Assembly (NCBI RefSeq): GCF_000420645.1
Contig: NZ_ATVI01000005.1
Coordinates: 1,162,357 to 1,226,356, forward strand
Reading direction: 5' to 3'
Length of the DNA stretch: 64,000 nt
Source of the DNA: Nevskia ramosa DSM 11499
GTDB taxonomy: Bacteria > Pseudomonadota > Gammaproteobacteria > Nevskiales > Nevskiaceae
The translations under genes were made by a program, and so were the position numbers. Below are positions 42,688 through 52,287 of this stretch, piece after piece (the first letter of the stretch is position 1; each line of letters begins with the position of its first letter). Below the pieces are notes generated by a model, which was not told where the DNA came from, searched no databases, and saw only the letters and a list, made by a program, of their open reading frames with translations.

Positions 42688-43704
42688 ATGAGCGCGCCGA
42701 ACTTCCAGCCGCTGCCTTGGCAACGGACGCTGTGGACGACAGTTGCCGCGTCTATGCAGGACGATCGCCTGGGCCATGCGCTGCTGATCGCCGGGCCGCC
42801 CGGCGCCGGCAAGCGCCACTTCGCGGCCTGCATCACTGCAGCGCTCTGGTGCCGCCAGCGCGCCACCGATGGCACTGCCTGCGGCAGCTGTACCGACTGC
42901 CTGCAGGTGCTCAGCGAAGCGCATTCCGGCTACTTCCTGCTGCGAGTCGAAGAGGGCAAGCGCGACATCCCGATCAGTGCCGTGCGCGAGCTCAGCGAGA
43001 AGCTGACCATCACCCAGTACGACGGCCGCGCCAAGGTCGCGATCATCGATCCGGCCGATTCGCTGAATGTCTCCGGCGTCAACGCGCTGCTGAAGACCAT
43101 CGAGGAACCGACGCCGGGCAGCCATCTGTTGCTGGTCAGCAGCCGTCCACAGGCACTGGCGCCGACCCTGCGCAGCCGCTGCCAGCGTCTGGCGATCGCG
43201 GCACCGGCGAGCGACGTCGCGCTGAGCTGGATGCGCGAAGCCAGCGCCGGCAAGTTCGATGACGCTGCACTCAATCAGGCGTTGGAACTGGCTTCCGGCG
43301 CGCCGCTGAAAGCGATCGAGCTATTGGCCAGCAATGGCGTTGCAGTGCGAGCCGATTGGGCGCGCGGCCTGCTCGATCTGGCCAATGGCCGCGGCGAGCC
43401 AGTGCCGATGGCGGCGGCGATCAATGAAGCTGATCCGGCAGGCTGGGTGCAGTGGCTGTACGGCTGGCTGGCAGCGCTGCTGCGCTCACGGCTCGGTGCC
43501 CAAGCCGGTGATGACGCCGGCCTGCGAAGCCTGGCGCTGCGGCTGCCGGCCGAACTGCTCGATCGCTATGTCGCCGAAGCGCAGACCGCGCTCGAGCGCA
43601 TCCACGGCGCGGCCGACAAGAAGCTGGTGATCGAATCGCTGCTGATCGGCTGGATCGCCCTTCTTGCACGGGCCGGCCGCGCTGCGCAGAATCCTCGGAC
43701 ATGA
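42688..43704 (+). CDS. holB: DNA polymerase III delta' subunit HolB
   Basis: Clamp-loader subunit, 338 residues. P-loop G-P-P-G-A-G-K-R near residue 35, a zinc module with C-G-S-C-T-D-C, the D-P-A-D-S-L-N-V-S-G-V-N-A-L-L-K-T-I-E-E-P segment and the S-R-C-Q arginine-finger motif are all present. Its stop overlaps pilZ by four bases. In related genomes holB directly follows tmk; here tmk is 33.6 kb upstream, and the gap is filled by the purine island. Confidence 0.95.
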   Translation: MSAPNFQPLPWQRTLWTTVAASMQDDRLGHALLIAGPPGAGKRHFAACITAALWCRQRATDGTACGSCTDCLQVLSEAHSGYFLLRVEEGKRDIPISAVRELSEKLTITQYDGRAKVAIIDPADSLNVSGVNALLKTIEEPTPGSHLLLVSSRPQALAPTLRSRCQRLAIAAPASDVALSWMREASAGKFDDAALNQALELASGAPLKAIELLASNGVAVRADWARGLLDLANGRGEPVPMAAAINEADPAGWVQWLYGWLAALLRSRLGAQAGDDAGLRSLALRLPAELLDRYVAEAQTALERIHGAADKKLVIESLLIGWIALLARAGRAAQNPRT

Positions 43705-44060
43705 ACACCACGACTCGTCCCGGTGCGCCGTCCCCCGGCATCCTGACGCTCAGCATCAAGGACAAGCCGGCGCTCTACGCGTCCTACATGCCGTTCATCA
43801 AGAACGGCGGCCTGTTCATTCCGACCAACAAGGAATACCGGCTCGGCGACGAGGTGTTCATCCTGCTGACCCTGATGGACGACCCGGAGCGCATCCCGGT
43901 CGCCGGCCGAGTCGTCTGGCTGACGCCGCGCAATGCCCAGGGCAAGCGCCAGCAGGGCATCGGCGTGCAGTTCAGCGGCCAGGACAACGGCGACACGCAG
44001 AAGCGGATCGACGCCTATCTGGCCGGTGTCGGTGCCGACAAGCCGACCCATACAATGTGA
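43701..44060 (+). CDS. pilZ: Type IV pilus assembly protein PilZ
   Basis: PilZ-domain protein of 119 residues needed for type IV pilus assembly. The domain shows N-G-G-L-F-I-P-T, Y-x-L-G-D-E-V-F-I-L-L, R-V-V-W-L-T-P and G-I-G-V-Q-F. Like true PilZ it lacks the R-x-x-x-R motif for cyclic di-GMP, so binding of that messenger is not expected. Position right after holB is the standard one. Confidence 0.93.
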   Translation: MNTTTRPGAPSPGILTLSIKDKPALYASYMPFIKNGGLFIPTNKEYRLGDEVFILLTLMDDPERIPVAGRVVWLTPRNAQGKRQQGIGVQFSGQDNGDTQKRIDAYLAGVGADKPTHTM

Positions 44061-44081
44061 GGTCAGCTGCGCCGATCCTCC

Positions 44082-44170
44082 CGTCATTCCCGCGCAGGCG
44101 GGAATCCAGTTTTGACTCACGCGCACCGCTGGCAACGAAGAACTGGATTCCCGCCTTCGCGGGAATGACG
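44082..44170. repeat. dRS3-like inverted repeat between pilZ and tal
   Basis: Two facing arms of about 30 bases (44082-44111 and 44141-44170). Each arm holds the palindrome ATTCCCGC-N-GCGGGAAT type core, followed on the inner side by CCAG(TT) or its complement. This core is a well-known dispersed repeat in proteobacteria. It lies between the convergent pilZ and tal genes and may also act as a two-way terminator through its hairpins; no T-run is seen. Confidence 0.85.
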
Positions 44171-44195
44171 AGCTTTAAGGCGTTCTGGAAATCTT

Positions 44196-45275
44196 CTAGC
44201 CAGATTTCTTCTGACTCTTCTCGGCCAGGCAGGCAATCAGATCCTGCCAGGATTTGACGAACGAAGCCGCACCATCGCGCTGCAGCTTGGTGGCCAGCGC
44301 GTCGATGTCGACACCGGCCGCGGCGATCGACGCCAGCACCGTTTCGCAATCGCCGCCGGTCGGTGGCAGCAGCGGCCCCGGATTGCCACTGTCGACGTAG
44401 GCGAGCAGCGTCTTCTCGGGAATGGTGTTGACCGTGTCCGGTGCGGCGAGCGCATCGACGTAGTAGCTGTCGCCCAGCGCCGGGTCCTTGGCGCTGGTGC
44501 TGGCGAACAGCAGGCGCTGCGGCGAGACACCAACCGAAATCAGCTTCTGCCAGCGGGGCGAGATCAGCAGCTTGCGGTACTCGCGATAGCAGCGGGCCAT
44601 CATCGCCACACCGAGCCGGTTGTGCAGCGTGGTCGGCAATTGCGCCTTCACCGCGCCATCCCAGCGGCTGACGAACACCGAAGCGACCGACGACACATTG
44701 GCCGGCAGGCCGGCGTCGAGACGACGTTCGATGCCGCGCGTCCAGGCTTCAGCCGCGGCCAGATACTGCTCGGCGGAGAACAGCAGGGTGACGTTGACCG
44801 GCACACCGGCGGCGATCGCTTCCTCGATCGCGGGAATGCCGGCCGGCGTACCCGGAATCTTGATGTAGAGATTCGGCTTCGCCGCACGAGCATGCAGATC
44901 GACGGCTGCATTGACCGTCGCTTCGGTCTCGTCGGCGAGCAGTGGCGACACTTCCAGCGACACCCAGCCATCGACACCCAGCGTGCGCTCGAACTCCGGC
45001 GCGAACAGATCGGCGGCGGCCGACAGATCCTCGATCGCCAGTTCGAAGAACAGCGCTTCGTCGCTCAGGCCGGCGGCTGCCTTGGTGCGGATGGCTTCGT
45101 CGTAGACATGGCCGTTCTTGATCGCCTGCTCGAAGATCGTCGGGTTCGACGTCAGGCCGGTCACGGCGATCTCGCGGATGTAGCGGGCGAGGGTGCCGTC
45201 CTGCACGAGGGTGCGGGTGATGTTGTCGAGCCAGAGGCTCTGGCCAAGGGCGTGCAGGCTGTTTGCAGGATTCAT
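44196..45275 (-). CDS. tal: Transaldolase
   Basis: Non-oxidative pentose phosphate enzyme moving a dihydroxyacetone unit between sugar phosphates. The 359-residue protein matches the longer transaldolase type. L-W-L-D-N-I-T-R near the start, T-S-N-P-T-I-F-E, and the Schiff-base lysine Lys139 in Y-I-K-I-P-G-T are seen. ATG at 45275; an upstream in-frame extension of 26 residues has no support. It follows metE on the same strand with 85 bases between, so cotranscription is possible. Confidence 0.93.
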   Translation of the reverse strand: MNPANSLHALGQSLWLDNITRTLVQDGTLARYIREIAVTGLTSNPTIFEQAIKNGHVYDEAIRTKAAAGLSDEALFFELAIEDLSAAADLFAPEFERTLGVDGWVSLEVSPLLADETEATVNAAVDLHARAAKPNLYIKIPGTPAGIPAIEEAIAAGVPVNVTLLFSAEQYLAAAEAWTRGIERRLDAGLPANVSSVASVFVSRWDGAVKAQLPTTLHNRLGVAMMARCYREYRKLLISPRWQKLISVGVSPQRLLFASTSAKDPALGDSYYVDALAAPDTVNTIPEKTLLAYVDSGNPGPLLPPTGGDCETVLASIAAAGVDIDALATKLQRDGAASFVKSWQDLIACLAEKSQKKSG

Positions 45276-45360
45276 GCGGAGCGGATCGATATATGGCGCC
45301 AGGAGATGGCTCGATTCTACCGATCCACAGCGGCCTGACACATCAAGCGGCACTTCGGCC

Positions 45361-47625
45361 TCAGCCCAGGCTCGCGCGAGCCTGCCGTGCGGTGCTGACC
45401 ATCAGGCGCAGCGCCGCTTCGGTCTCCGGCCAGGCACGGGTCTTGAGACCACAGTCCGGATTCACCCAGAGACGTTCGGCCGGCACCACCGACAGTGCGC
45501 GATCGAGCAAGGTCTTCATCTCGCCAGCCGATGGCACTCTTGGTGAGTGGATGTCGTACAGGCCCGGGCCGATGTCGTTCGGATAGCGGAACTCGGCGAA
45601 GGCATCGAGCAGCTTCATTCGCGAGCGTGAGGTTTCGATGGTGATGACATCGGCATCCATCGCTGCAATCGACGGCAGGATGTCGTTGAACTCCGAGTAG
45701 CACATGTGCGTGTGGATCTGCGTGTCATCGCGGACGCCGGAGGCGCAGACACGGAACGCGCGCACCGCCCAATCGAGGTACGCGGGCCAGTCGGCCTTCT
45801 TCAGCGGCAGACCTTCACGGATCGCCGGCTCGTCGATCTGGATCACCTTGATGCCGGCCGCTTCGAGGTCACAGACCTCGTCGCGCAAGGCCAGCGCCAG
45901 TTGCAGCGCGACCTCGCGGCGCGGCAGATCGTCCCGCACGAAGCTCCAGAACAGCATGGTGATCGGACCGCTGAGCATGCCCTTCATCGGCTTGGTCGTC
46001 AGGCTTTGCGCGTAGCGCGCCCATTCGACGGTCATCGCCCGCGGCCTTGCCACATCGCCATAGATCACCGGCGGTTTGACGCAGCGCGAGCCATAGCTTT
46101 GCACCCAGCCGTTCTCGGTGAAGCAGTAACCATCGAGCTGCTCGCCGAAGTACTCGACCATGTCATTGCGCTCGGCTTCGCCATGGACCAGCACGTCGAG
46201 ACCCAGTGTTTCCTGCTGCTCGACGGCGTAGCGGATTTCCGCCTGCATCGCCTGCCGGTAGTCCTGTTCCCCTAGCTTGCCGGCCTTGAACGCGGCGCGC
46301 GCGGCGCGAATCTCGGCGGTCTGCGGGAACGAGCCGATGGTCGTGGTCGGCAGCGGCGGCAGATTCAGCACTGCCTGCTGCTGGACGATGCGCGCCACGA
46401 ACGGCGCGCCACGTCGGGCATCGGCCTCGGACAAGGCGGCGACTCTGGCCCGGATTTCGGGGCGCAGCGTGGTCGTCGCCAGCCGCCTCGTCTGCGCTGC
46501 TGCCGTGGAAGCTTGCAGCGCATCACCGATTGCATCTTCGCCATCGTCGAGCGCGCGCTTGAGCAGCGCGACTTCGTCCAGCTTCTGCGTCGCGAAGGCC
46601 ATCCAGCTTTTGAGGGTGGGATCGAGCTTGTGCTCGCGAGCGAGGTCGGTCGGCACATGCAGCAGCGAGCAGGACGCGGAGACCCAGAGGCGATCGCCGA
46701 GGATTGCTTTCGCCTTGCTTAGTTTGGCAAGGGCAAGCGCCAGATTGGTTCGCCACAGGTTGCGGCCGTCGATCACGCCCAGCGACATGATCTTGTCCTG
46801 CGGCCAATCGGCGAGGAAAGCGTCGAGCTGTTGCGGCGCGCGGGCCAGATCGAGATGCAGGCCGGCAATCGGCAGCTGTTTCAGCAAGGCCGCGTGCTGC
46901 GCCACGCTGCCGAAGTAGGTGGCGAGCAGGATCGCCGGACCGGCGCTGGCCAGTTCGCGATAGACCACCGGCAGCGCCGCCAGCCAGTCCGGCGGCAGAT
47001 CGAGGGCCAGGATCGGTTCGTCGACCTGCAGCCAGTGCACGCCCAGTGCTTTCAGCTCGGCCAGCAGCACGAAGTAGCCGTTGAGCAGCAGGCTCAGCAG
47101 CTTCAGCTTGTCGAAGTCCGGCTCGCTGGCCGCCAGCCACAGCCAGGTCAGCGGGCCTGGCAGCACGACCTTGACCCTGTGGCCCAGCGCCAGCGCTTCG
47201 CGCACGTCCAGCAGCAGCCAGTCGCGGTTCAGGGTGAAGCGGGTGTACGGCCCGATCTCGGGGACCAGGTAGTGGTAGTTGGTGTCGAACCACTTCTTCA
47301 TCGCCAGCGCCGGTTGCTCGGCCGTGCCGCGCGCCATCGCGAAGTAGCCGGCGAGGTCGACTCGGCCACCGAGGCCGAAACGCGCCGGTGCCGCGGAGAA
47401 CAGTGCGGTGACGGTATGCAGATGGTCGTACCAGGCGAAGTCGCCGACGGTGACGAACTCCAGCCCGGCAGCGCGCTGCAACTGCCAGTGTCGCGCACGC
47501 AGATCCTGGCCAACGCACTGCAAGCCCGCTTCGTCGAGCTTGCCGCTCCAGTGCGCCTCGAGCGCGGTCTTCAGTTCGCGGCGTGAGCCGATGCGGGGAA
47601 AGCCAAGGATGTGGGCGACGGTCAT
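45361..47625 (-). CDS. metE: Cobalamin-independent methionine synthase
   Basis: Transfers a methyl group from methyltetrahydrofolate polyglutamate to homocysteine. The 754-residue length is usual for MetE. N-terminal G-F-P-R-I-G-x-x-R-E-L-K opens the first barrel; the catalytic barrel shows [22 protein letters not shown] and the zinc ligands in H-M-C-Y-S-E-F, the Glu in I-T-I-E-T-S-R-S and N-P-D-C-G-L-K-T-R. Divergent from the metR-like regulator, the classical arrangement for MetR control. Confidence 0.97.
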   Translation of the reverse strand: MTVAHILGFPRIGSRRELKTALEAHWSGKLDEAGLQCVGQDLRARHWQLQRAAGLEFVTVGDFAWYDHLHTVTALFSAAPARFGLGGRVDLAGYFAMARGTAEQPALAMKKWFDTNYHYLVPEIGPYTRFTLNRDWLLLDVREALALGHRVKVVLPGPLTWLWLAASEPDFDKLKLLSLLLNGYFVLLAELKALGVHWLQVDEPILALDLPPDWLAALPVVYRELASAGPAILLATYFGSVAQHAALLKQLPIAGLHLDLARAPQQLDAFLADWPQDKIMSLGVIDGRNLWRTNLALALAKLSKAKAILGDRLWVSASCSLLHVPTDLAREHKLDPTLKSWMAFATQKLDEVALLKRALDDGEDAIGDALQASTAAAQTRRLATTTLRPEIRARVAALSEADARRGAPFVARIVQQQAVLNLPPLPTTTIGSFPQTAEIRAARAAFKAGKLGEQDYRQAMQAEIRYAVEQQETLGLDVLVHGEAERNDMVEYFGEQLDGYCFTENGWVQSYGSRCVKPPVIYGDVARPRAMTVEWARYAQSLTTKPMKGMLSGPITMLFWSFVRDDLPRREVALQLALALRDEVCDLEAAGIKVIQIDEPAIREGLPLKKADWPAYLDWAVRAFRVCASGVRDDTQIHTHMCYSEFNDILPSIAAMDADVITIETSRSRMKLLDAFAEFRYPNDIGPGLYDIHSPRVPSAGEMKTLLDRALSVVPAERLWVNPDCGLKTRAWPETEAALRLMVSTARQARASLG

Positions 47626-47706
47626 GTGCGGAATCGGGCGTGCAAGGGGCAGGCATGGTCACGGCAGCTCGCCCATGATTCAATCGTAGTGTTTTCACGA
47701 CTTCGA

Positions 47707-47719
47707 TGAATTTCATTCA
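47707..47719. promoter_or_regulatory. MetR-type binding site
   Basis: TGAATTTCATTCA fits the MetR consensus TGAA-N5-TTCA exactly. It ends on the first base of the metR ATG and lies about 80 bases from the metE start, so it could serve autoregulation and activation of metE. The 93-base gap between the two genes holds no gene. Confidence 0.55.
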
Positions 47720-48624
47720 TGTCTCAATCGCCGCTGGAGATGCGCCACCTGCAAACCCTGCTGGCGCTTGCCGAGACCGGTTCGCTGGGCAAGGCGGCGG
47801 AGCGCGTGTTCGTCACCCAGTCGGCGTTGTCGCATCAACTGAAAGCGCTGGAAGCGCGTTACGGAGCGCCCTTGTTCGAGCGCAACACCAAGCCCCTGCG
47901 CTTCACCCAGGCGGGGACGAAGCTGGTGGAACTGGCCCGTACGGTGCTGGCGATGACGGCGCAGGCCGAGCGTGAAGTCGCGCAATGGGTGTCTGGCCGC
48001 AGCGGCGCCCTGCGGGTGGCGGTGGAATGCCACACCTGTTTCGACTGGCTGATGCCGGCGATGGATGCCTTCCGCGAGCACTGGCCGGACGTGGAGCTGG
48101 ATCTGGTCGGCGGCTTCCAGATCGACCCGATGGCGCTGGTCGAGTCAGGCGCCGCCGATTTCGCGGTGATCCATGATCGGCCGCCGCCGCGCACGGCAGT
48201 CGTGGTGGAAAAGCTGTTCAGCTACGAAACCCTGGCGGTCCTGTCGCCGCGTCATCCGCTGGCCCGCAAGGCGTTTCTGGAGCCCGTCGATTTCGCCAGC
48301 GAAACCTTGATCAGCTATCCGGTCGACGAGGACATGCTCGACGTGGTTCGCCATTTTCTGGCGCCGGCCGGCGTCACCAGCCAGCGGCGCAAGGTGGAAC
48401 TCACCGTCGCCATCCTGCAACTGGTGGCCAGCAATCGCGGCATCGCCGCCTTGCCGGAGTGGAGCATCGCGCCGTATCTGGCGCGCAGCTATGTGATCGG
48501 CAAGCCGCTGGGCCCGAATGGCCTGCGCTGCGATCTGTACGCGGCGATTCCCGAAAGCCTCGCCGCCAAGCCGTTCATGAGCGATTTCCTGGCCGAGGTT
48601 CGCCGCTGCTCGGGCGTGCTTTGA
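47719..48624 (+). CDS. metR: LysR-family regulator MetR
   Basis: Activator of methionine genes that uses homocysteine as co-activator. The 301-residue protein has the LysR helix-turn-helix (L-A-L-A-E-T-G-S-L-G-K-A-A-E-R-V-F-V-T-Q-S-A-L-S-H-Q-L-K-A-L-E) and the E-C-H-T-C-F-D-W-L motif that is typical of MetR. Divergent from metE with a TGAA-N5-TTCA site in the gap. Its stop lies two bases before the stop of the convergent TetR gene. Confidence 0.92.
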   Translation: MSQSPLEMRHLQTLLALAETGSLGKAAERVFVTQSALSHQLKALEARYGAPLFERNTKPLRFTQAGTKLVELARTVLAMTAQAEREVAQWVSGRSGALRVAVECHTCFDWLMPAMDAFREHWPDVELDLVGGFQIDPMALVESGAADFAVIHDRPPPRTAVVVEKLFSYETLAVLSPRHPLARKAFLEPVDFASETLISYPVDEDMLDVVRHFLAPAGVTSQRRKVELTVAILQLVASNRGIAALPEWSIAPYLARSYVIGKPLGPNGLRCDLYAAIPESLAAKPFMSDFLAEVRRCSGVL

Positions 48625-48625
48625 C

Positions 48626-49318
48626 TCAACTCTTACGCGGCCAGGCCTCGGGCCTCGGTGGCGGCAGGCGCACGCCCTTGCGCGCCTTCATTACCAGGCC
48701 GGCCTGCCGCGCCCACAGCGCCAGATGCGCCTGCACCTGGGCGCGATCCTTCATCAGATGCGCCTGGGTTGCGAGGCCGACCAGGAAGCAGCTCAGCTGC
48801 TGAAACAGCGCGTGCAGATCGGCCTTGCTGGTGCCGCCAAGCTTTGGATTGGGCTCGAAGTAATGCTCGACCGCCGGCGCAAACACGCTCTGCACGCGCT
48901 TCAGTCGCTCCCGCAAGGCATCGGCCAGATTGTCGTCGCGCAGGGATGCGACCAGCAGCTCGGTGTAGGCATGGAACAGCGGCGTCGAGAACACCTGATC
49001 CCAGGCCGCTTCGACCAGCCGAGTCAGCCGGTCGTCCTCGTCGCCGATCGACAGCAGCAGTTCGCCCAGCTGCCGGTAGGTGCGGCGCAGCAGATCCTCG
49101 GCGGCGTCGAGCATCAACGCCTGCTTGTTCGGGTAGTGGTGCACCTGGGCGCCGCGCGAGACGCCGGCGCGGCGGACGATCGAACTCAGGGTCGACGCCG
49201 CATAGCCGTCTTCGGCGAGGCTTTGCAGGGTTGCTTCGAGCAGGCGGCTGCGCATGCTGTCGCTGCGCTCGGCCTGGGTGCGGCGCAGCTTTTTCGGGAC
49301 AGGAGATGCAGCACTCAT
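48626..49318 (-). CDS. TetR-family regulator
   Basis: Repressor-type protein of 230 residues. The N-terminal helix-turn-helix lies at about residues 22-70 with L-L-E-A-T-L-Q-S-L-A-E-D-G-Y-A-A-S-T-L-S-S-I, V-R-R-A-G-V-S-R-G-A-Q-V-H-H-Y-P-N-K as its core. The rest is helical and Leu-rich, as expected for a ligand-binding domain. Divergent from a CaiB-type CoA transferase gene, with a good palindromic site between them; it probably represses that gene and itself in response to an acyl-CoA or aromatic ligand. Ligand not identifiable. Confidence 0.9.
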   Translation of the reverse strand: MSAASPVPKKLRRTQAERSDSMRSRLLEATLQSLAEDGYAASTLSSIVRRAGVSRGAQVHHYPNKQALMLDAAEDLLRRTYRQLGELLLSIGDEDDRLTRLVEAAWDQVFSTPLFHAYTELLVASLRDDNLADALRERLKRVQSVFAPAVEHYFEPNPKLGGTSKADLHALFQQLSCFLVGLATQAHLMKDRAQVQAHLALWARQAGLVMKARKGVRLPPPRPEAWPRKS

Positions 49319-49350
49319 CGGTAAGAAGTTGGGGTGCCTGGAAAATTACG

Positions 49351-49368
49351 ATACCGTCCAGACTGTAT
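49351..49368. promoter_or_regulatory. Candidate TetR operator
   Basis: ATACCGTCCAGACTGTAT is an 18-base near-perfect palindrome of the form ATAC-N-GTC-NN-GAC-N-GTAT, in the 102-base gap between the divergent TetR and CoA transferase genes. Size and symmetry are typical of TetR-family sites. Binding is inferred. Confidence 0.6.
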
Positions 49369-49420
49369 GTAAAATCACCGCTGCTGACCAGCCCACTTCG
49401 CACCAACCCGATCCCGAACG

Positions 49421-50527
49421 ATGACCTCCAATCCGCTGCTGCACGGCGTCCGCGTGCTCGACCTGTCCCGCCTGCTGCCTGGCCCGTTCTGCACGCTGTA
49501 TCTTGCCCAGCTCGGCGCCGAGGTGATCAAGATCGAGGAACCGAACGGCGGCGATTACGCCCGGGCGATGTCGGCGGAGATGTTTTCGGCGGTCAATCGC
49601 GGCAAGAAATCGGTGACGCTGGATCTGCGCCAGCCTGTCGATGTCGCGCTGTTCAAGAAGCTGGTGGCCGATGCCGACGTGGTCATCGAATCGTTCCGGC
49701 CCGGCGTCATGGATCGCCTCGGCTGCGGCTACGAGGTGCTGAAAGCGATCAACCCGCGCCTGGTGTTCGCTGCGCTCACCGGCTACGGCCAGACCGGCCC
49801 GTACCGGAATCGCCCTGGTCATGACATGAACTACCGCGCCTACGCCGGCGAACTGGAGCAGACCGGCAACGCCGCGTCCGGCCCGGTGGTCGGCAATCTG
49901 CAGGTGGCCGATATCGCCGGCGGCGCGCTGAGCTGCGCGGTCGGCATCCTCGCCGCACTCATTGGCGCTCGCGCCAGTGGCGTCGGCAGCTTCGTCGACG
50001 TCGGCATGATGGACGCCACCCTGGCGATGCAGGTGTTGTCGCTGTCGGCGATCCGCACCTTCGGCAAGGCCCCACCACGCGGCGGCGATTTCCTGTCCGG
50101 CGCGCTGCCGAACTACGCCGTCTACGAGTGCGGCGACGGCAAGCACCTGGCCGTCGGCTCGCTGGAACCGAAGTTCTTCGCCGAAGTGCTGAAGCTCGCC
50201 GGCCGCGCCGATCTGGCCAAGCTGCCAGCTGCGCCCGGCAAGGTCGGCGAACCGCTGCGCCAGGAACTGATCGCCCTGTTCAAGACCCGCACGCGGGACG
50301 AATGGGAAGCGCTGCTCGCCCACGAGGAAACTTGCGTCAGCGCCATCCTGACCCCAAGCGAAGCGCTGCAGAACGAACAGGTCGTCGCCCGCAACATGGT
50401 CGTCGACGACAACGGCAAACCGGCGTTCAACCTGCCGATCTTCTTCGACAACGCCCAGGCCGTGAACGGAAAGTCGCCGAAGCTCGGTGCCGACAACGAG
50501 GCCGTGCTCGGGCCGCTGCGCGGCTGA
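49421..50527 (+). CDS. CaiB/BaiF-family CoA transferase
   Basis: Family III CoA transferase or racemase of 368 residues. Start G-V-R-V-L-D-L-S-R-L-L-P-G-P-F-C-T, the L-G-A-E-V-I-K-I-E motif, E-S-F-R-P-G-V-M and G-Y-G-Q-T-G-P-Y-R-N-R-P-G-H-D are clear family marks. Members move CoA between acids or act as 2-methylacyl-CoA racemases in sterol and branched-chain degradation; the two cannot be told apart here. A long hairpin follows the stop, facing a CoA ligase gene, so this gene stands alone as a TetR-controlled unit. Confidence 0.9.
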   Translation: MTSNPLLHGVRVLDLSRLLPGPFCTLYLAQLGAEVIKIEEPNGGDYARAMSAEMFSAVNRGKKSVTLDLRQPVDVALFKKLVADADVVIESFRPGVMDRLGCGYEVLKAINPRLVFAALTGYGQTGPYRNRPGHDMNYRAYAGELEQTGNAASGPVVGNLQVADIAGGALSCAVGILAALIGARASGVGSFVDVGMMDATLAMQVLSLSAIRTFGKAPPRGGDFLSGALPNYAVYECGDGKHLAVGSLEPKFFAEVLKLAGRADLAKLPAAPGKVGEPLRQELIALFKTRTRDEWEALLAHEETCVSAILTPSEALQNEQVVARNMVVDDNGKPAFNLPIFFDNAQAVNGKSPKLGADNEAVLGPLRG

Positions 50528-50539
50528 GGTTCCTCACGA

Positions 50540-50579
50540 CAGAACAGCGCTTCCGGACACAATCGGAAGCGCTGTTCTG
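50540..50579. terminator. Bidirectional hairpin between CoA transferase and CoA ligase genes
   Basis: Perfect 16-base stem CAGAACAGCGCTTCCG (50540-50555) and its complement (50564-50579) with an 8-base loop, placed exactly between two convergent genes. No T-run on either strand, so termination would be of the hairpin-only kind. Confidence 0.75.
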
Positions 50580-50581
50580 AC

Positions 50582-52165
50582 TCAACCCGTCGCGAAGATC
50601 GTGTCGGAGCCGGTATGCGCCTTGCGCAGGTCGCGCTTCAAGATCTTGCCGGCGGTATTGCGCGGCAGGTTGTCGACGAAGATCACCTGCTTCGGCACCT
50701 TGTATGGCGCCAGCGTGGTCTTCGAGTGGGCGATCAGTTCCTCGGCGGTGACGGTGGCGCCGTCGCGGAGCACGACGAAGGCGCTGACCGCCTCGATCCA
50801 TTTCGGATCGGGCAGGGCGACCACGGCGACTTCCGACACCGAGGCATGGGTCAGCAGCGCTTCCTCGACTTCGCGGCTGGCCACCAGCACGCCGCCAGTG
50901 TTGATCACGTCTTTGACCCGATCGGCGATGAACAGATAGCCCTCTTCATCGAAGTAGCCAAGATCGCCGGAATGGAACCAGCCGCCGGCGAAGGCTTCGG
51001 CGGTCTGTTCGGGCTTTTCCCAGTAGCCGACGGTGAGATGCGGCGAGCGGTGGATGATCTCGCCGAGCGTGCCGGTGGGGCAGTCGTTCATCTCTTCGTC
51101 GACGACTCGGGTCTCGACGTTGAACACCGGCCGGCCGCAGGACGCCGGACGGGCTTCGTGCTCATGCGGCTTCAGCACCGTGGCCATCGGCGCGATCTCG
51201 GTCTGGCCGTAGCAGTTGTAGGGCTCGGCCTTCGGCAGCCGCTGACGCAGTTCCTGCAGCACCGGCACCGGCATGATCGAGGCGCCGTAATAGACCTTCT
51301 CGAGCGAGCTCAGATCACGCTTGGCGAAATCCGGATGGCGCAGCAGGCTGATCCAGACTGTCGGCGGCGCGAAGAACGAAGTGATGCGCTCCTGTTCGAT
51401 CAGCTCCAGCACCTTGGCTGGCGCCGGGCTTTCGATCAGCAGCACCAGCGCGCCGGACAGCAGCTGCGGCATCGTGAACACGTGCATCTGGGCCGTGTGA
51501 TAGAGCGGCAGCGCGGCGAGGTTGCGGTCGCGTTCCTTGAATTCGAGATCCTGCACGCAGGACTGGTACTCGAACAGGATGCCGACATGGGTGTGCGCGG
51601 CACCCTTCGGCGCTGCCGTGGTGCCGGAGGTGTAGAGAATCTGGGCGACGCCGTGATCATCAACCTCGTATTCCACCGCCTGCGACGGTGTCTCGCTGCG
51701 GGCGACGCTGAGCAGATCCTGTCCCGGATCGCCATGCAGGCGACGCGATGGCGGGCATTGCGCGCCGAGCGCGCCGGGCAGCACTTCAAGATTGGTTTCC
51801 AGGTCTGGATCGCAAAGGATCAGCCGGGCGCCGGACTGACGGACCAGATAGATCAGTTCGTCGCCGGTCAGCGCGTAATTGATCGGCACATGAATGGCAC
51901 CAAGCCGGGCGCAGCCCAGCCAGGCGAGCAGATAGGCATCCGAATTGCGGCCGTAGCAGAGCACGCGATCGCCGGTGCCGATACCCAGGCCGACATACCA
52001 GGCGGCGAGGCGATCGGCGGCCTGATCGAGTTCGGTGAACGTCCAGCTGCGATCGTTGAAGCGCAGCGCGGTCTTGCCGCGAAAGCGGCGCGCGGTGCGG
52101 CGCAGTGCATCGCCGAGGGTATTGCGGCGGGCACGGACGATGTCGGCGGGCAGGGGCTGGCTCAC
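50582..52165 (-). CDS. AMP-dependent acyl-CoA ligase
   Basis: Adenylate-forming enzyme that activates a carboxylic acid with CoA. From the GTG at 52165 it is 527 residues. Motifs seen are Y-T-S-G-T-T-A-A-P-K-G, Y-G-Q-T-E, the hinge region S-G-D-L-G-Y-F-D-E-E-G-Y and the C-terminal P-R-N-T-A-G-K-I-L-K-R with the catalytic lysine. A GTG at 52204 would add 13 residues; AGAAAG before 52165 favours the shorter form. The substrate could be a fatty, aromatic or steroid side-chain acid; nothing in the sequence decides. It lies downstream of the LysR gene on the same strand, 122 bases away counted from the LysR stop. Confidence 0.9.
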   Translation of the reverse strand: MSQPLPADIVRARRNTLGDALRRTARRFRGKTALRFNDRSWTFTELDQAADRLAAWYVGLGIGTGDRVLCYGRNSDAYLLAWLGCARLGAIHVPINYALTGDELIYLVRQSGARLILCDPDLETNLEVLPGALGAQCPPSRRLHGDPGQDLLSVARSETPSQAVEYEVDDHGVAQILYTSGTTAAPKGAAHTHVGILFEYQSCVQDLEFKERDRNLAALPLYHTAQMHVFTMPQLLSGALVLLIESPAPAKVLELIEQERITSFFAPPTVWISLLRHPDFAKRDLSSLEKVYYGASIMPVPVLQELRQRLPKAEPYNCYGQTEIAPMATVLKPHEHEARPASCGRPVFNVETRVVDEEMNDCPTGTLGEIIHRSPHLTVGYWEKPEQTAEAFAGGWFHSGDLGYFDEEGYLFIADRVKDVINTGGVLVASREVEEALLTHASVSEVAVVALPDPKWIEAVSAFVVLRDGATVTAEELIAHSKTTLAPYKVPKQVIFVDNLPRNTAGKILKRDLRKAHTGSDTIFATG

Positions 52166-52287
52166 GGGGTTCTTTCTCGCACTGTTGGTTGGGCGTCGGG
52201 GCACGGCCGACGCATGTTCTGAACAGCAACCTTAACCGCTGAACGCGAAAGACAGAAGCACCTGGTCGGGCAGTCGTCGCGAATCGC

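Noticed and set aside
42660-42690. Small open frame ATG at 42660 overlapping the holB start
   Set aside because: Only ten codons, ends at the holB ATG; most likely chance, though a leader peptide cannot be excluded.
44082-44170. CRISPR-like repeat
   Set aside because: Only two facing arms, no spacers; fits a dispersed palindromic repeat.
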